DNA of 64,000 nucleotides. It comes from Aurelia coerulea. Lineage: Eukaryota; Cnidaria; Scyphozoa; Semaeostomeae; Ulmaridae. The notes under the pieces were generated by a model, which worked only from the letters and a program-made list of their open reading frames with translations, ran no database searches and was not told where the DNA came from. Of this stretch, positions 53,327 through 64,000 are shown piece by piece (within the stretch, counting starts at the first letter, position 1; the number at the start of each line of letters is the position of its first letter). The position numbers were made by a program, and so were the translations under genes. Where the stretch lies: contig CM076959.1 in NCBI GenBank assembly GCA_039566865.1, positions 2,525,501 through 2,589,500 on the forward strand, read 5' to 3'.

Positions 53327-55488
53327 GGGACCGTTCGTTATTTAGTCAGGGGTTGGTCCCGGGGGGGTGCTTGATTTACGAAAATACGGGGACGTGCCGC
53401 TGGAAAATCTGAAAAGGCACCCTGTCCCGGAGTAAAATTCCCGAAAATGATACCCTGTCCCGGAGTAAAACTGTAAAAATGATACCCTGTTCTTGGGTTT
53501 CTTTGTAAAAAAATGTAGGCTGCCCTGGGAATTCGATAGAAATTTGATAGAAATCTATCAGAAATTGCGGAAATGTTGCCATCCAAGCGATTTAAATCAT
53601 ATTCGCGGAGTGCAAATAGCTTACAGCGACGATACGTAGTCAATTATACAAAATAGCGAGTTTACGATTCACGACGCGGCTCAGGACGACGCAGCAGAGG
53701 AGCCTGAAACGAGCGCGGTCAGCGTGTTGTCGTCCCGTCCCATGATGAGAATCTTGTTACGAAATCATGACGCGGTGGCCCTTCGGTTGGCGCCAACATG
53801 AAGTTGATTGAATTCAAGCCCAAATTCAAAATGGAGGATGGTGTTTCACAGACACGATCGATTCTAATTCCTTACCACACCACAGCACAGACACGATAAA
53901 TTCGTTTTCAGGCCTCATTTAAATATATAATTACAATGTAAAAATTGAGCAAATAAAGAAGTCAAAACGGAGATATGAAGCAGATAGACAAGTGTAACTG
54001 ATGCAGTATCATGTATGCTTGATCAATTCAAGGCATTGTAACTAGCAAAATAAATACCATCTAAAGTGTTCCTAAATACGTTACAAACGAGATGATGCTA
54101 CATTTCAACAACAGACCTTCAGGACTTCCACTGGTTTGGTCTTGGGTTACCCAAGACGAAGTCTGAAGGGCGAAGGTAAAGGAGTATCATCGCACACTTT
54201 CTATTTGCTTGAAGAACGATTTTAGGCCATGAAATAGTGATAAAATAGTCAATGACGAAATATGCCTTTATTTTGAGTTTCTTGAACAAACAAACATGAT
54301 ATCAAGCGATGAGAATTCCAGAAATGCCATTCACTGATGTTGTATTCCAACGTAAACAACAAACATTGACTAGGCTATGTCCAAATATATATGTCTTACC
54401 CCTGCAACAGAATCTCTAGAATCTAATAAACATACTCAGACCAGTCCATCTGGTGTAAAAGTTAGTTCACTATGAAATTTCTGTAGAAATTGCGAATGTT
54501 TATGCCATTTCTTGCTGTTCTATGACGTGCCCTTGGGATGTTTTGAGAGGCCAATACAGCAACTTGCATCACCTTCGATCCACTTGAATTGCGAAGCCTA
54601 AAACCGAGGAAAGAGACGGAATTTCAGTTTGAAATGAATCATTTATGATAAGGAATAGTTGAATAATTCAAATTCAGTATTTTAAACAAAATATAAGGAG
54701 ATACTTACTTCAAAAACTGCTGCGTTGTGTTCACGACGTAGAAATCCAGAATTTGCGTCGTAAAGTGGGCGAAGACGCGTTGTGCTGGAACAAGACGACT
54801 TGGCCGCGTTAGTTCCTAGTCCTCCCTGGCGCGTCTTCATGTGGCGCGTCGTGAATCGTAAACTCGCTAATATGGACCCTGTCATGGAGCCGACCATACT
54901 AAAGTGATACCCTGTCCCGGAGTAGGAATCCTGAAAATGATACCCTGTTCGGCGGCACGTCCCCGTACGGAAAAATATATGAGTACCCCCCCCGGGGGGT
55001 TGGTACTGAAGAGAACTTGGTTGGGTAAATAAACTTTCCCACACTAAAAAGGTTGGGTAAAAACAATTTATTTATAAAAAATGCTGGGTAAAAATTTTTC
55101 ATGGTGCAATCATCAAATATAGCAAGGCAGTTTGAAATGTCAGCGCTCAGTTATTATCACTGGAATCGCTCAATGAAAAGTTTTCTGATGATATGGAGTC
55201 TTTTTCAGCAATATTCGCAGCAGGAATATTATCATCAGAATTTTATGCTAATCTACCAATCTTTTCAAGATATGAAATTGAAATAATGATTGTTTCAAAG
55301 GAGTCTTTAGGCCTGTCAGACATTTCTTCAACTTCAAGATCTGGCCTAAGTTGGGTAAAGTTTTTTTTCCATGATGTGCTGGGGTTGGATGAATTTTTTT
55401 CATATTCTTGCAGTTAGGTAAAAGGTAATTTCACTAGGAAATTAATTTCTCTTCGGTACCGACCCCTAGCTAAATAATGAACGGTCCC
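53327..55488. mobile_element. PIF/Harbinger-type MITE (TTA target duplication) split by a second element
   Basis: Outer termini GGGACCGTTCGTTATTTAGT and, on the complement, GGGACCGTTCATTATTTAGC are inverted repeats of about 35 bp. TTA flanks both sides (53324-53326 and 55489-55491); TWA 3-bp duplications and GGG/GGC ends are usual for PIF/Harbinger. Removing the inner insertion leaves about 515 bp with no transposase frame. Confidence 0.75.
53358..54996. mobile_element. nested CCCGGGGGGG-ended element with 8-bp target duplication
   Basis: It starts CCCGGGGGGGTGCTTGATTT and ends, on the complement, CCCGGGGGGGGTACTCATAT; both ends share ACGGGGACGTGCCGC a little further in. GGGTTGGT is duplicated at 53350-53357 and 54997-55004. 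Subterminal repeats GATACCCTGTCCCGGAGTA occur at both ends, and a second inverted pair (GCGAGTTTACGATTCACGACGCG) lies at about 53657 and 54850. The 8-bp duplication suggests hAT. There is no long frame, so it is non-autonomous (1639 bp). Confidence 0.8.
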
Positions 55489-55491
55489 TTA

Positions 55492-57164
55492 GCTTTAATG
55501 CAACCCAAAAATATCAGCTCATTCACATCTACATACATTGACATCTGTAAACGAACATAAACGATCCTGAAACAATGGAAATTGAGGCCAGGGTTGCCTC
55601 TAAGGAACCCAGAAATATCATCTTGACTATATTTGATGCCCAAAAATGCATGTGCTGAGTGGGGGTGACTTTGATCACTCAACTCATGCAGCTCCCCTCT
55701 CTATTAAGTCTCCTATGTAATAAGACTCTGCCCCAAAATTTGAATAGCCCCCCCCCCATACTTATATCAAATTGCAGAGGTTACCAAAGATTTTCCGTTT
55801 ATTGAGGAAAAAGAAATTTTTATGTTAATTTTGATATGGTTCGAGTTGAATCCGCCCTTAAAAGCTTTCATATGTATTGGTATCATTTTACTTCACGAAT
55901 AAGACCTCTCCCTCTCTTTTAGGCTCCCTCTCTGGAGTGCCCAGCATTAAATAGCATTAAATCATGTCTATGATTAAATTGGGCGTTTACGGTATACCAT
56001 AAATGGCACGTACTGGGTCGATTCTCAATTATTTTGTACGCCAAGAAGCCAAGGCCACTAAGAGTCACATTTGAACTACCTTCCAAAATAGATGCTCACT
56101 TGGATTTTTTATTCATGAGAAGCAAGAACCACGAGAGCCGAAAATTGACGAAACTCTTGTACAAACTTGAAAAGAGCTCACAAACTTTCAATTGCTAGAT
56201 TATTCCAAAGTGTGATATTTTGAAAGCATATTCTTGGGTGACTTTAGCCCTTATCATGAGGATTTATGTTTTTAGAGACATCTGTAGCAGGATCGAAAAC
56301 CACATCATAATTTGTTGATTAAAGAAAGGGAACACATTACACTCTTTTTTATAGAATACTATAACTTTTGTCAAGCCTCGATATGCTTCAGAACTTTTCG
56401 TTTTGAACCTTACCAAATTCTTAAAGTATTCTTATTTTTCAAATCTGATATGGTTTCAGGCCCAGGGGAACACAGTTAAAAGAAATGTGATGTCATCACT
56501 AGGAAATGGTTGAACTCGAACGAAAGAAAAATTGAAGCAATAATAACGAATGTTCTTAACCATCATCAAGTTTTAAACATGCTTCTTGAAAACATAAATG
56601 AAATACATCAGTCATGCGATTCTCTGTTATGAACATCGCAAAACAGGCAACTGCTGAAAACTGAGACACGAATATGCGAGCGGATGCTGAGCAATATTCT
56701 CATAATATTCTTAAAATTTGCATGATTCTAGGCCTGAATATTCTTATAAACAATGTTCTTATATAAAAAGAGTTTAAAGTTAGTTGACGGAGCTAAGGAG
56801 AGGCAATCTATAAATGGGACAAAGAGACGCCTACACATGTAATTGCTCCCCTGAGGAAAGATATGCACGCACGTGTCGATATCATCAAATACAATAGGTT
56901 AATTTTAGACATGCAAAGCCAGTTCTTGACCTAGCTATTTATCTCTGTCAACTAACTTTAAGAGAAAAGCGCATAAATTTTCTTGTGAAATTTTACCCTT
57001 GGTACCAGACTCTCTCTAACGTAAAATGGAGAATGTGTATTTATCCAAGTTTCTTATGAAAAGAAGGTATTGACGTAAAATTAAGTCAGATCTTGCTGCA
57101 TTTATAGAAATTATACGATATTGATTTTGAAAATCTGCTTGAACATTCTCCTGACTTCACTCAT
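55492..57164. other. no supported gene
   Basis: Short frames only. Around the nested elements, CACTCAGCACAT (about 53262) and ATGTGCTGAGTG (about 55648) form an inverted pair and TGACTTTGATCA occurs on both sides (about 53222 and 55666), hinting at a third, older insertion layer. Confidence 0.4.
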
Positions 57165-57535
57165 TTTTTCATAGGAAACCGCTTATAAGAAACGGTAGGC
57201 TCAAATTTTTGAAAATTAAGAAACAACCCTACCGGAATTGAAAAAGCTAAGAAAGTTTTGTTCTTCCCATCACACTCAAAAATGATTTAACATTGTACAG
57301 CAATATAGCAACTGTTTGGACATCATTTTGATTGCGAATTATGCTACTACTTGCTTTGAGATGCTACAAAGTAATTTGGGAGCCCTTTAGACCAAACAAA
57401 ATTATCTCTACAAATCCAGCATTAAGAATATAAGAAACACGTAAGACACTTTTGATAGCAAAATGGACCAAAATTTTAAGAAACTGCCTATCAGCACCGG
57501 ACCTTAGTTTCTTATAAAAAATTAGTGTATTACAA
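57165..57535. mobile_element. diverged AAGAAACT-family MITE
   Basis: TTTTTTCATAGGAAACCGCTTATAAGAAACGG at the left and AGTTTCTTATAAAAAATTAG at the right resemble the family ends, with AAATTAAGAAAC and TTTTAAGAAACTGCC inside. It is more diverged than copies A-C. Confidence 0.5.
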
Positions 57536-57915
57536 TAACATCAATGAGAGTGCCATCTCGTTCCCAGGGTCTTTTATCACATCCCAATATGACAAAAGGC
57601 CCTGGGGACGAGGTTGATGAGTGCAGCGTTTTGGGCATTGGAGGCAAACTGAAATAAAGTATGGCATATGGGCATTTCTTTAGCCTATTAATGGTGGCTA
57701 TGAGATTAGATACAGTATAGGTGCTCTGTTCCGCGCTGTTTATTCGATTTAAGCCCCATCTCAAAAGTAATTCAGCTCAAGGCAAAACACGGCATAGTAT
57801 TGATTGGAAGGAAATATAAGGCAATTTCTGGAAATGCGAAAAAACATCTCTGTTGGACTTTGTCTGGTCTTATCCATTCTTTAGATTTCGAACCATCAAT
57901 AAGAAGTCACAGTAC

Positions 57916-58757
57916 ACATATTTTTTATAAGAAACTGCCCATTAGAAACTCAACTCTCAGATCGCCAACAAATTAAGAAACTCCAGTACTGGGAGGGCAT
58001 ACCGGAAAAAGAGGGCCCAGGACCCAGGACCCACACCAGGACCAGGACCCGGAAGAGGACCCAAGGGAGGACCCAGAAGAGGACCCAAAGGAGGATCAGG
58101 AAGAGGACCTCAGGGAGGACTATATGGAGAACCCTTACAAGGACGTGTACAAGGACCGGCTTGCCCAAAACTTTGTAATTTTGTAACTTTCACAAGTAGA
58201 ATTTTGACATTGCACATGATATTGACCAATTATTAATTGTTTGGGTGCAAATTTTTGTCATACTTCCTTGGGGATCCTAATATTACTTTGAAAGCATTTG
58301 AAATAATAATTAGAGCATGAAGAATTTAAGAAAACTGTAAGACACTTTAGGCTGTAAAAATGGCTTAGATTATAGAAATTGATACGTGATGTGAGCTTCT
58401 TGCGTAAAGGAATCGCACAAAAACAATGCAACCTATGTTAGGTTATAAGTTCATGCACAACTTTCTTTATTGCTAACAATTGAATTGTGCCAGTACTGAA
58501 AGTTTCTTAAAATTATCAGATTTTGAGTACTCAGAGTTTCTTATGAGTTTCTTAGAGGTTCCATAACGATCTTCATGTTCATTACCTGTGCCTTCGTGAA
58601 CTTTTCAAAACAAAGTTTTATAAAATCTTTCCACTGTTTCAACATTATTCAAGTACCTTATGAGTAATATGATACAGGAAACAGGTGAAAGTAAAGATAA
58701 GTCAAGGATTTCCTTTATCAAAGTAAATAGTTTCTTAATTTAATTTTTCCTAGTATT
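57916..58757. mobile_element. two partial AAGAAACT-family MITE segments around a GGACCC minisatellite
   Basis: 57916-57998 matches the start of copy B (ATAAGAAACTGCCCATTAGA through CCAGTACTGGGAGG). 58485-58757 matches the left part of copy A (GCCAGTACTGAAAGTTTCTT through CCTAGTATTGGAGG). Between them is a GGACC-rich tandem array and about 330 bp of unrelated sequence. Confidence 0.6.
58012..58157 (+). repeat. GGACCC-type minisatellite
   Basis: Irregular tandem copies of units such as GGACCCAGAAGA, GGACCCAAGGGA and GGACCAGGACCC. It is GC-rich against an AT-rich background. The frames inside are repeat echoes. Confidence 0.8.
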
Positions 58758-58840
58758 GGAGGTTACAATGACTTTGTACCAGCATTTTGTTTTAAATTTT
58801 ATATATTCTGTAAAAGAATAAGAATCAAATGATATTTCTA

Positions 58841-59121
58841 CCGGGTGTAGGGTAGTGTAGGGTGTAGGATAGTGTAGGGTAATGTAGGGTGTAGGGTAAT
58901 GTAGGGTGTAGGGTAATGTAGGCTAGTGTAGGGTAATGTAGGGTGTAGGGTAGTGTAGGATACTGAATGCTAGTGTAGGGTAATGTAGGGTGTAGGGTAA
59001 TGTAGGCTAGTGTAGGGTAATGTAGGGTGTAGGGTAGTGTAGGATAATGAAAGCTATTGTAGGGTAATGTAGGGTGCAGGGTAATGAAGGCTAGTGTAGG
59101 GTAGTGTAGGGTGTAGGGTAG
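58841..59121 (+). repeat. TGTAGGGTAA satellite, short array
   Basis: About 280 bp of variants of GTGTAGGGTAATGTAGG and CTAGTGTAGGGTAATGTAGG, the same satellite as the large array from 61.6 kb. The 106-codon minus-strand frame here (PTLHYPTLAYITLHP) is a repeat echo. Confidence 0.9.
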
Positions 59122-59129
59122 TTCTCTTT

Positions 59130-61406
59130 CTAACCCAGACCTCAAATCGGACCGTTGTTAGGTGTTGTGGCGCCAAGTTTCGTCAGTATTCGTCATTTCT
59201 CGTTCTGATTTTACTGCAATTTAAAAAGCAAGTGGAGGTGAATGCTTCTTGGGAATTTTCAACATCCACATGTGTATTTACGAGTTGATGATATCATGTT
59301 GAACTGGATGAGAAAATGACTGTTCTGACATCAGTTTGTTAAAGAGTTGTATGGATGAATGGTCGGGCAACAAAGGAAGAATTGGCCAACAACAGGCCGG
59401 ACATTAATTTTATGTTGAAATATTTGATATTCAAACTTGAGAAGACCTCCCAAATCTCAGCGAAGAAATCCAAAGATGCCTCGAGCATCGAGCAAGTAAG
59501 TCAACAATTAACTGTACATTTCTAAAATCTTTTCAGAATGGAACTTTGGTCTATGGCCCCTCTATGTCAGTTTTGGTATCTTCATTTACTCTAGATTTAA
59601 AACTTCTCTACTTCTCTGCACGTAATTTTTATAGAAAACTAGGAATCCCCTAGGAAGTCGAGCAAGTACTTAAAAGTTCTTAAAATTATCAGATCTTTCG
59701 TACCCAGAGTTTGTTACAAGTTTCTAAAAGGTTCCACAACAACTCATGTCTGTTCCCTCGACTCGTGAACCTTTCAGAACAAAGTTTTGAAGCTGGTATC
59801 CAATGTTTAGAAATCATTCAAGTGCCTTCCGAGTAATATTATACCGGAAAAAGTAAAAATGTATCAGAAATAGACAAGGATTTCCTTCATTAAGCAAAAT
59901 AATTCCGTGATTTGCATTTTCTGTGCACAGGAGTTTCTTAACCTTTTGGTGATTAAAGCAGTTTGATAAAAAAATATGTCTAGGCAGGCCCACTTCGCTT
60001 TATGCATTACTACGTACATGCAGGTAGGCCACAAGTTAAGTTTTTGCTGCATATCCACGGGCAGGGGACAACAATTTGCTACAATCTGTTGAATTTCAAA
60101 AATTATGCATAGAATATCTCCTTGTCATTTGCCGGCCATTTGCTCAATTAAATTTGTTTAATGACCCCTATCCATGGTCAAATTTCACTGATTTGTTCTC
60201 TCTAATTCCAAAAATTGTTTGTTTACATCTGCATCCTAAGTTGACTTTTTATGATAATTAAAACAATACCTTGACTTCATGAGTTGATACTTCACATAAA
60301 TCACACATAATTGGAGCTTTAGTTTGGCAATGCAATGGAACTTGAGAACAGTTAATTCCAAAGCATTCCAGGATTTTGTGTTGAGGTTATCTTGTTCTTT
60401 TGCAAAATATTTTAACCTATTTTTACAAATTTTTTCCCTGGGATCGTGATGCTTTTCAGTGTAAAAGCAAGCCTTTTCAGTGTAAATCAAGCTGTGGATC
60501 AAAAAGGATATAAGATAGCAAAATTAATGTGCAGTATTTGCTGCAGTATTTGATGAAAGAAAAGACTGCCAAGAATTGCAAAAGGTTGAGCTTAGGATAA
60601 AATGGGTACAGCAAAATGTATTGATAACTTTTATGGAAAAGGAAAACTTAACTGACAAACTGTTCTCTATTCATAACTGTTGGAACTACTGTCATCCTCC
60701 TTGACCTATGTTTTAATTAACAGTTCAGTCTACTGTACTCCAACAATCAGCATTACTGATTTCATTCCCAGCTATTTCACTCTACACACCCACAAAGTTT
60801 AGTTTTTGTCAATAAAAATTGAAAATCATTTGGTTAAATGATAGCAGAAATATGTTGACAAGGTGTCATCACAGGTCAATATGCAAAAAAAAAATCTTCT
60901 AAAATTCAGATAGTGTTGATTCCTTTCACAATAAAATAAAGTACATATTAAAAACATTCTAAATCCTGGATTGCACATATCAAAATGCAAAAATTTTGTT
61001 GTTACAGTCTCTGCCTTTGTTCCTGCAGCTTAGGCAAACGAGAGTTGTTTGCAGTAAGATTTTGAAGATAATGAATTTTCTGCTTTCTCCATCATGGATC
61101 AAAACTATAGGATTGTTTGTTTCACAGATGCAGCTGTGTTTCTGTTATTTGCCTGGACTTTGATCTGTGGATAAAAAAGATATGCAATAAAAGAAAACTT
61201 CACATGAAAGAATAAAAGTTGCCACAAGAGTAGGCCATATTACAAACATTTTCACATTACTGAGACCTGGGTTTTATCTATGTCTATATACTATAAATGC
61301 CAACATTTTCACTAGATCATAGCAGAACGATATCAACGTAGCTGTGTTATTGCCATTTAATGTATTCCTAATCAAAATGTAGGACGCGAAAAGAACTTTA
61401 TCTTAC
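59130..61406. other. putative first intron or intergenic sequence
   Basis: AT-rich, with a possible degraded AAGAAACT-family piece near 59640-59940 (TCTTAAAATTATCAGATC). If the 61407-61589 exon is real, this contains its first intron. No second exon was recognised. Confidence 0.4.
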
Positions 61407-61589
61407 CTTTGTTTTATCAAGATGACTCCCTGAAAATGAGTATTCCCGACTTGATGAAGAATCGCGATGGCTGTTGCCGGGCAACTGCATTTGTTGTTGT
61501 TGCTCTGCGCTGTTCCGCAATTTAGCATTGCTCAATTCTGAAAGCGAGGCAAATCCTTTACAGGGCCAGCCATTTGGCTGGGAAGCCAT
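61407..61589 (-). CDS. possible first coding exon of an unidentified gene
   Basis: ATG at 61589 starts MASQPNGWPCKGFASLSELS. The exon is open for exactly 61 codons to a strong donor (AACAAAG followed by GTAAGATAAAG at 61406). The composition is Ser/Gln-rich (a five-Gln run, HRDSSSSREYS), plausible for a disordered N-terminus. No domain is visible and no downstream exon was found. A short inverted repeat (AGTCCTAGTA...TACTAGGACT, 61591-61639) and then the satellite lie directly upstream. Confidence 0.4.
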
Positions 61590-61659
61590 GAGTCCTAGTA
61601 TGAGCGAGTAGGGTGGGTGGGTGGTAGCGATTACTAGGACTCAATCGTAATCAGTCTAG

Positions 61660-64000
61660 GTGTAGGGTAATCAAGGCTAGTACTAACATTGTTCTCAAAG
61701 CATCTCAGACTAGATAAGATTTGCTTTTTCTGAGTCGTATAAGTTTTACAGTACATTGTATTATGTATTTCTTATGAAAAAAGTGTAGGGTAGTGTAGGG
61801 TGTATGGTGGTGTGGGGTGTAGGGTAATGAATGCTAGTGTAGGGTAATGTAGGGTGTAGGGTAATGTAGGGTGTAGGGTAATGAATGCTAGTGTAGGGTA
61901 ATGTAGGTTGTAGGGTAATGTAGGCTAGTGTAGGGTAATGTAGGCTAGTGTAGGGTAATGTAGGGTGTAGGGTAATGTAGGGTGTAGGGTAGTGTAGGAT
62001 AATGAAAGCTATTGTAGGGTAATGTAGGGTGTAGTGTAATGTAGGCTAGTGTAGGGTAATGTAGGGTGTAGGGTAGTGTAGGATAATGAAATGCTAGTGT
62101 AGGGTAATGTAGGTTGTAGGGTAATGTAGGGTGTAGGGTAATGTAGGCTAGTGTAGGGTAATGTAGGGTGTAGGGTAATGTAGGCTAGTGTAGGGTAATG
62201 TAGGGTGAAGGGTAATGTAGGGTGTAGGGTAGTGTAGGGTGTAGGGTAATGTAGGCTAGTGTAGGGTAATGTAGGGTGTAGGGTAATGTAGGCTAGTGTA
62301 GGGTAATGTAGGGTGTAGGGTAATGTAGGCTAGTGTAGGGTAATGAAATGCTAGTGTAGGGTAATGTAGGTTGTAGGGTAATGTAGGGTGTAGGGTAATG
62401 TAGGCTAGTGTAGGGTAATGTAGGGTGAAGGGTAATGTAGGGTGTAGGGTAGTGTAGGGTGTAGGGTAATGTAGGCTAGTGTAGGGTAATGTAGGGTGAA
62501 GGGTAATGTAGGGTGTAGGGTAATGTAGGGTGTAGGGTAATGTAGGGTGTAAGGTAATGAAGGCTAGTGTAGGGTAATGTAGGGTGAAGGGTAATGTAGG
62601 GTGTAGGGTAGTGTAGGGTGTAGGGTAATGTAGGCTAGTGTAGGGTAATGTAGGGTGTAGGGTAATGTAGGCTAGTGTAGTGTAATGTAGGGTGAAGGGT
62701 AATGTAGGGTGTAGGCTAGTGTAGGATAATGAAATGCTAGTGTAGGGTAATGTAGGTTGTAGGGTAATGTAGGGTGTAGGGTAATGTAGGCTAGTGTAGG
62801 GTAATGTAGGGTGAAGGGTAATGTAGGGTGTAGGGTAGTGTAGGGTGTAGGGTAATGTAGGCTAGTGTAGGGTAATGTAGGGTGAAGGGTAATGTAGGGT
62901 GTAGGGTAATGTAGGGTGTAGGGTAATGTAGGGTGTAAGGTAATGAAGGCTAGTGTAGGGTAATGTAGGGTGTAGGGTAATGTAGGGTGTAGGGTAATGT
63001 AGGGTGTAGGGTAATGTAGGCTAGTGTAGGGTAATGTAGGGTGAAGGGTAATGTAGGGTGTAGGGTAATGTAGGGTGTAGGGTAAAGTAGGCTAGTGTAG
63101 GGTAATGTAGGGTGTAGGGTAATGTAGGGTGTAGGGTAATGTAGGCTAGTGTAGGATAATGAAATGCTAGTGTAGGGTAATGTAGGTTGTAGGGTTATGT
63201 AGGGTGTAGGGTAATGTAGGCTAGTGTAGGGTAATGTAGGGTGAAGGGTAATGTAGGGTGTAGGGTAATGTAGGGTGTAGGGTAATGTAGGCTAGTGTAG
63301 GGTAATGTAGGGTGTAGGGTAATGTAGGGTGTAGGGTAATGTAGGCTAGTGTAGGTTAATGTAGGGTGTAGGGTAATGTAGGCTAGTGTAGGGTAATGTA
63401 GGGTGAAGGGTAATGTAGGGTGTAGGGTAATGTAGGCTAGTGTAGGGTAATGTAGGGTGTAGTGTAATGTAGGCTAGTGTAGGGTAATGTAGGGTGAAGG
63501 GTAATGTAGGGTGTAGGGTAGTGTAGGATAATGAAAGCTATTGTAGGGTAATGTAGGGTGTAGTGTAATGTAGGCTAGTGTAGGGTAATGTAGGGTGTAG
63601 GGTAATGTAGGTTGTAGGGTAATGTAGGGTGTAGGGTAATGTAGGCTAGTGTAGGGTAATGTAGGGTGTAGGGTAATGTAGGGTGAAGGGTAATGTAGGG
63701 TGTAGTGTAATGTAGGCTAGTGTAGGGTAATGTAGGGTGTAGGCTAGTGTAGGATAATGAAATGCTAGTGTAGGGTAATGTAGGTTGTAGGGTAATGTAG
63801 GGTGTAGGGTAATGTAGGCTAGTGTAGGGTAATGTAGGGTGAAGGGTAATGTAGGGTGTAGGGTAATGTAGGGTGTAGGGTAATGTAGGCTGGTGTAGGG
63901 TAATGTAGGGTGTAGGGTAATGTAGGCTAGTGTAGGGTAATGTAGGGTGAAGGGTAATGTAGGGTGTAGGGTAATGTAGGGTGTAGGGTAATGTAGGGTG
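61660..64000 (+). repeat. TGTAGGGTAA satellite, large array to the right edge
   Basis: It starts as isolated units at 61660-61680 and becomes continuous from about 61784. Two unit types alternate: GTGTAGGGTAATGTAGG (17 bp) and CTAGTGTAGGGTAATGTAGG (20 bp), with variants GTGAAGGGTAATGTAGG and a spacer AGGATAATGAAATGCTAGTG. Higher-order blocks recur, for example the AATGAAATGCTAG block at about 62086, 62344, 62728, 63158 and 63756. The array continues past the window. Confidence 0.95.

Noticed and set aside
58012..58168. Arg/Gly/Pro-rich or Val/Leu-rich frames
   Set aside because: Echo of the GGACCC minisatellite.
58825..59145. 106-codon frame of Tyr/Pro/Thr/Leu repeats
   Set aside because: It is a translation of the TGTAGGGTAA satellite; the same satellite continues elsewhere in all frames.

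Overview
The window is about 64 kb of AT-rich animal nuclear DNA. Genes have GT-AG introns, intergenic space is large, and diverse DNA transposons and retroelements are everywhere. The mix (BEL/Pao, DIRS-like tyrosine-recombinase element, OTU-MULE, a RAG1-like remnant, poly-G/C-ended hAT-type MITEs) fits a marine invertebrate. I think a cnidarian is most likely, but no sequence here proves it. No tRNA, rRNA, CRISPR or bacterial operon is visible.

Layout. 1-3642 (minus) is an open BEL/Pao gag-pol that runs off the left edge, with a possible LTR to about 4400. 5275-5661 is the first copy of an AAGAAACT-rich MITE family that recurs near 45.3, 48.1, 57.2, 57.9 and 58.5 kb. 6581-11165 is a giant foldback of 161-bp tandem repeats in two inverted arms around a loop holding a smaller near-perfect palindrome. 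11181-12519 and 14302-15265 are two oppositely oriented copies of one TA-flanked element; the first is split by a poly(A)-tailed insertion. A palindrome at 12592-12748 carries hammerhead-ribozyme-like cores on both strands. Transposase-like exons lie at 13094-13532 (minus) and 20552-20683 (plus). 15720-18482 (minus) is a decayed DIRS-like element. 22056-22647 is a TTAA-flanked piggyBac-type MITE.

27412-28310 (plus) is a broken Transib/RAG1-like transposase. 28669-30123 is a broken orphan gene with an H/P/Q-rich tail. 30579-35571 is a 5-kb CACAGG-ended element, and 36085-36685 is a truncated LINE.

The main intact gene is on the minus strand, 44964 to 37398. Six exons join in phase into a 1262-residue protein with an N-terminal OTU-type cysteine protease, an acidic linker, a MULE-type DDE transposase domain, a SWIM zinc finger and a C-terminal C/C/H/C module. 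A TATA box and a CACGTG E-box lie upstream, and the promoter segment is tandemly duplicated, with a MITE in only one copy.

The right third (48-64 kb) holds nested MITEs (hAT-like in an AAGAAACT element; an 8-bp-TSD element inside a TTA-TSD element at 53327-55488), a possible first exon at 61407-61589 (minus), and a TGTAGGGTAA satellite from 61.6 kb to the right edge. Apart from the OTU-MULE gene and the open BEL pol, most coding remnants are dead mobile elements.
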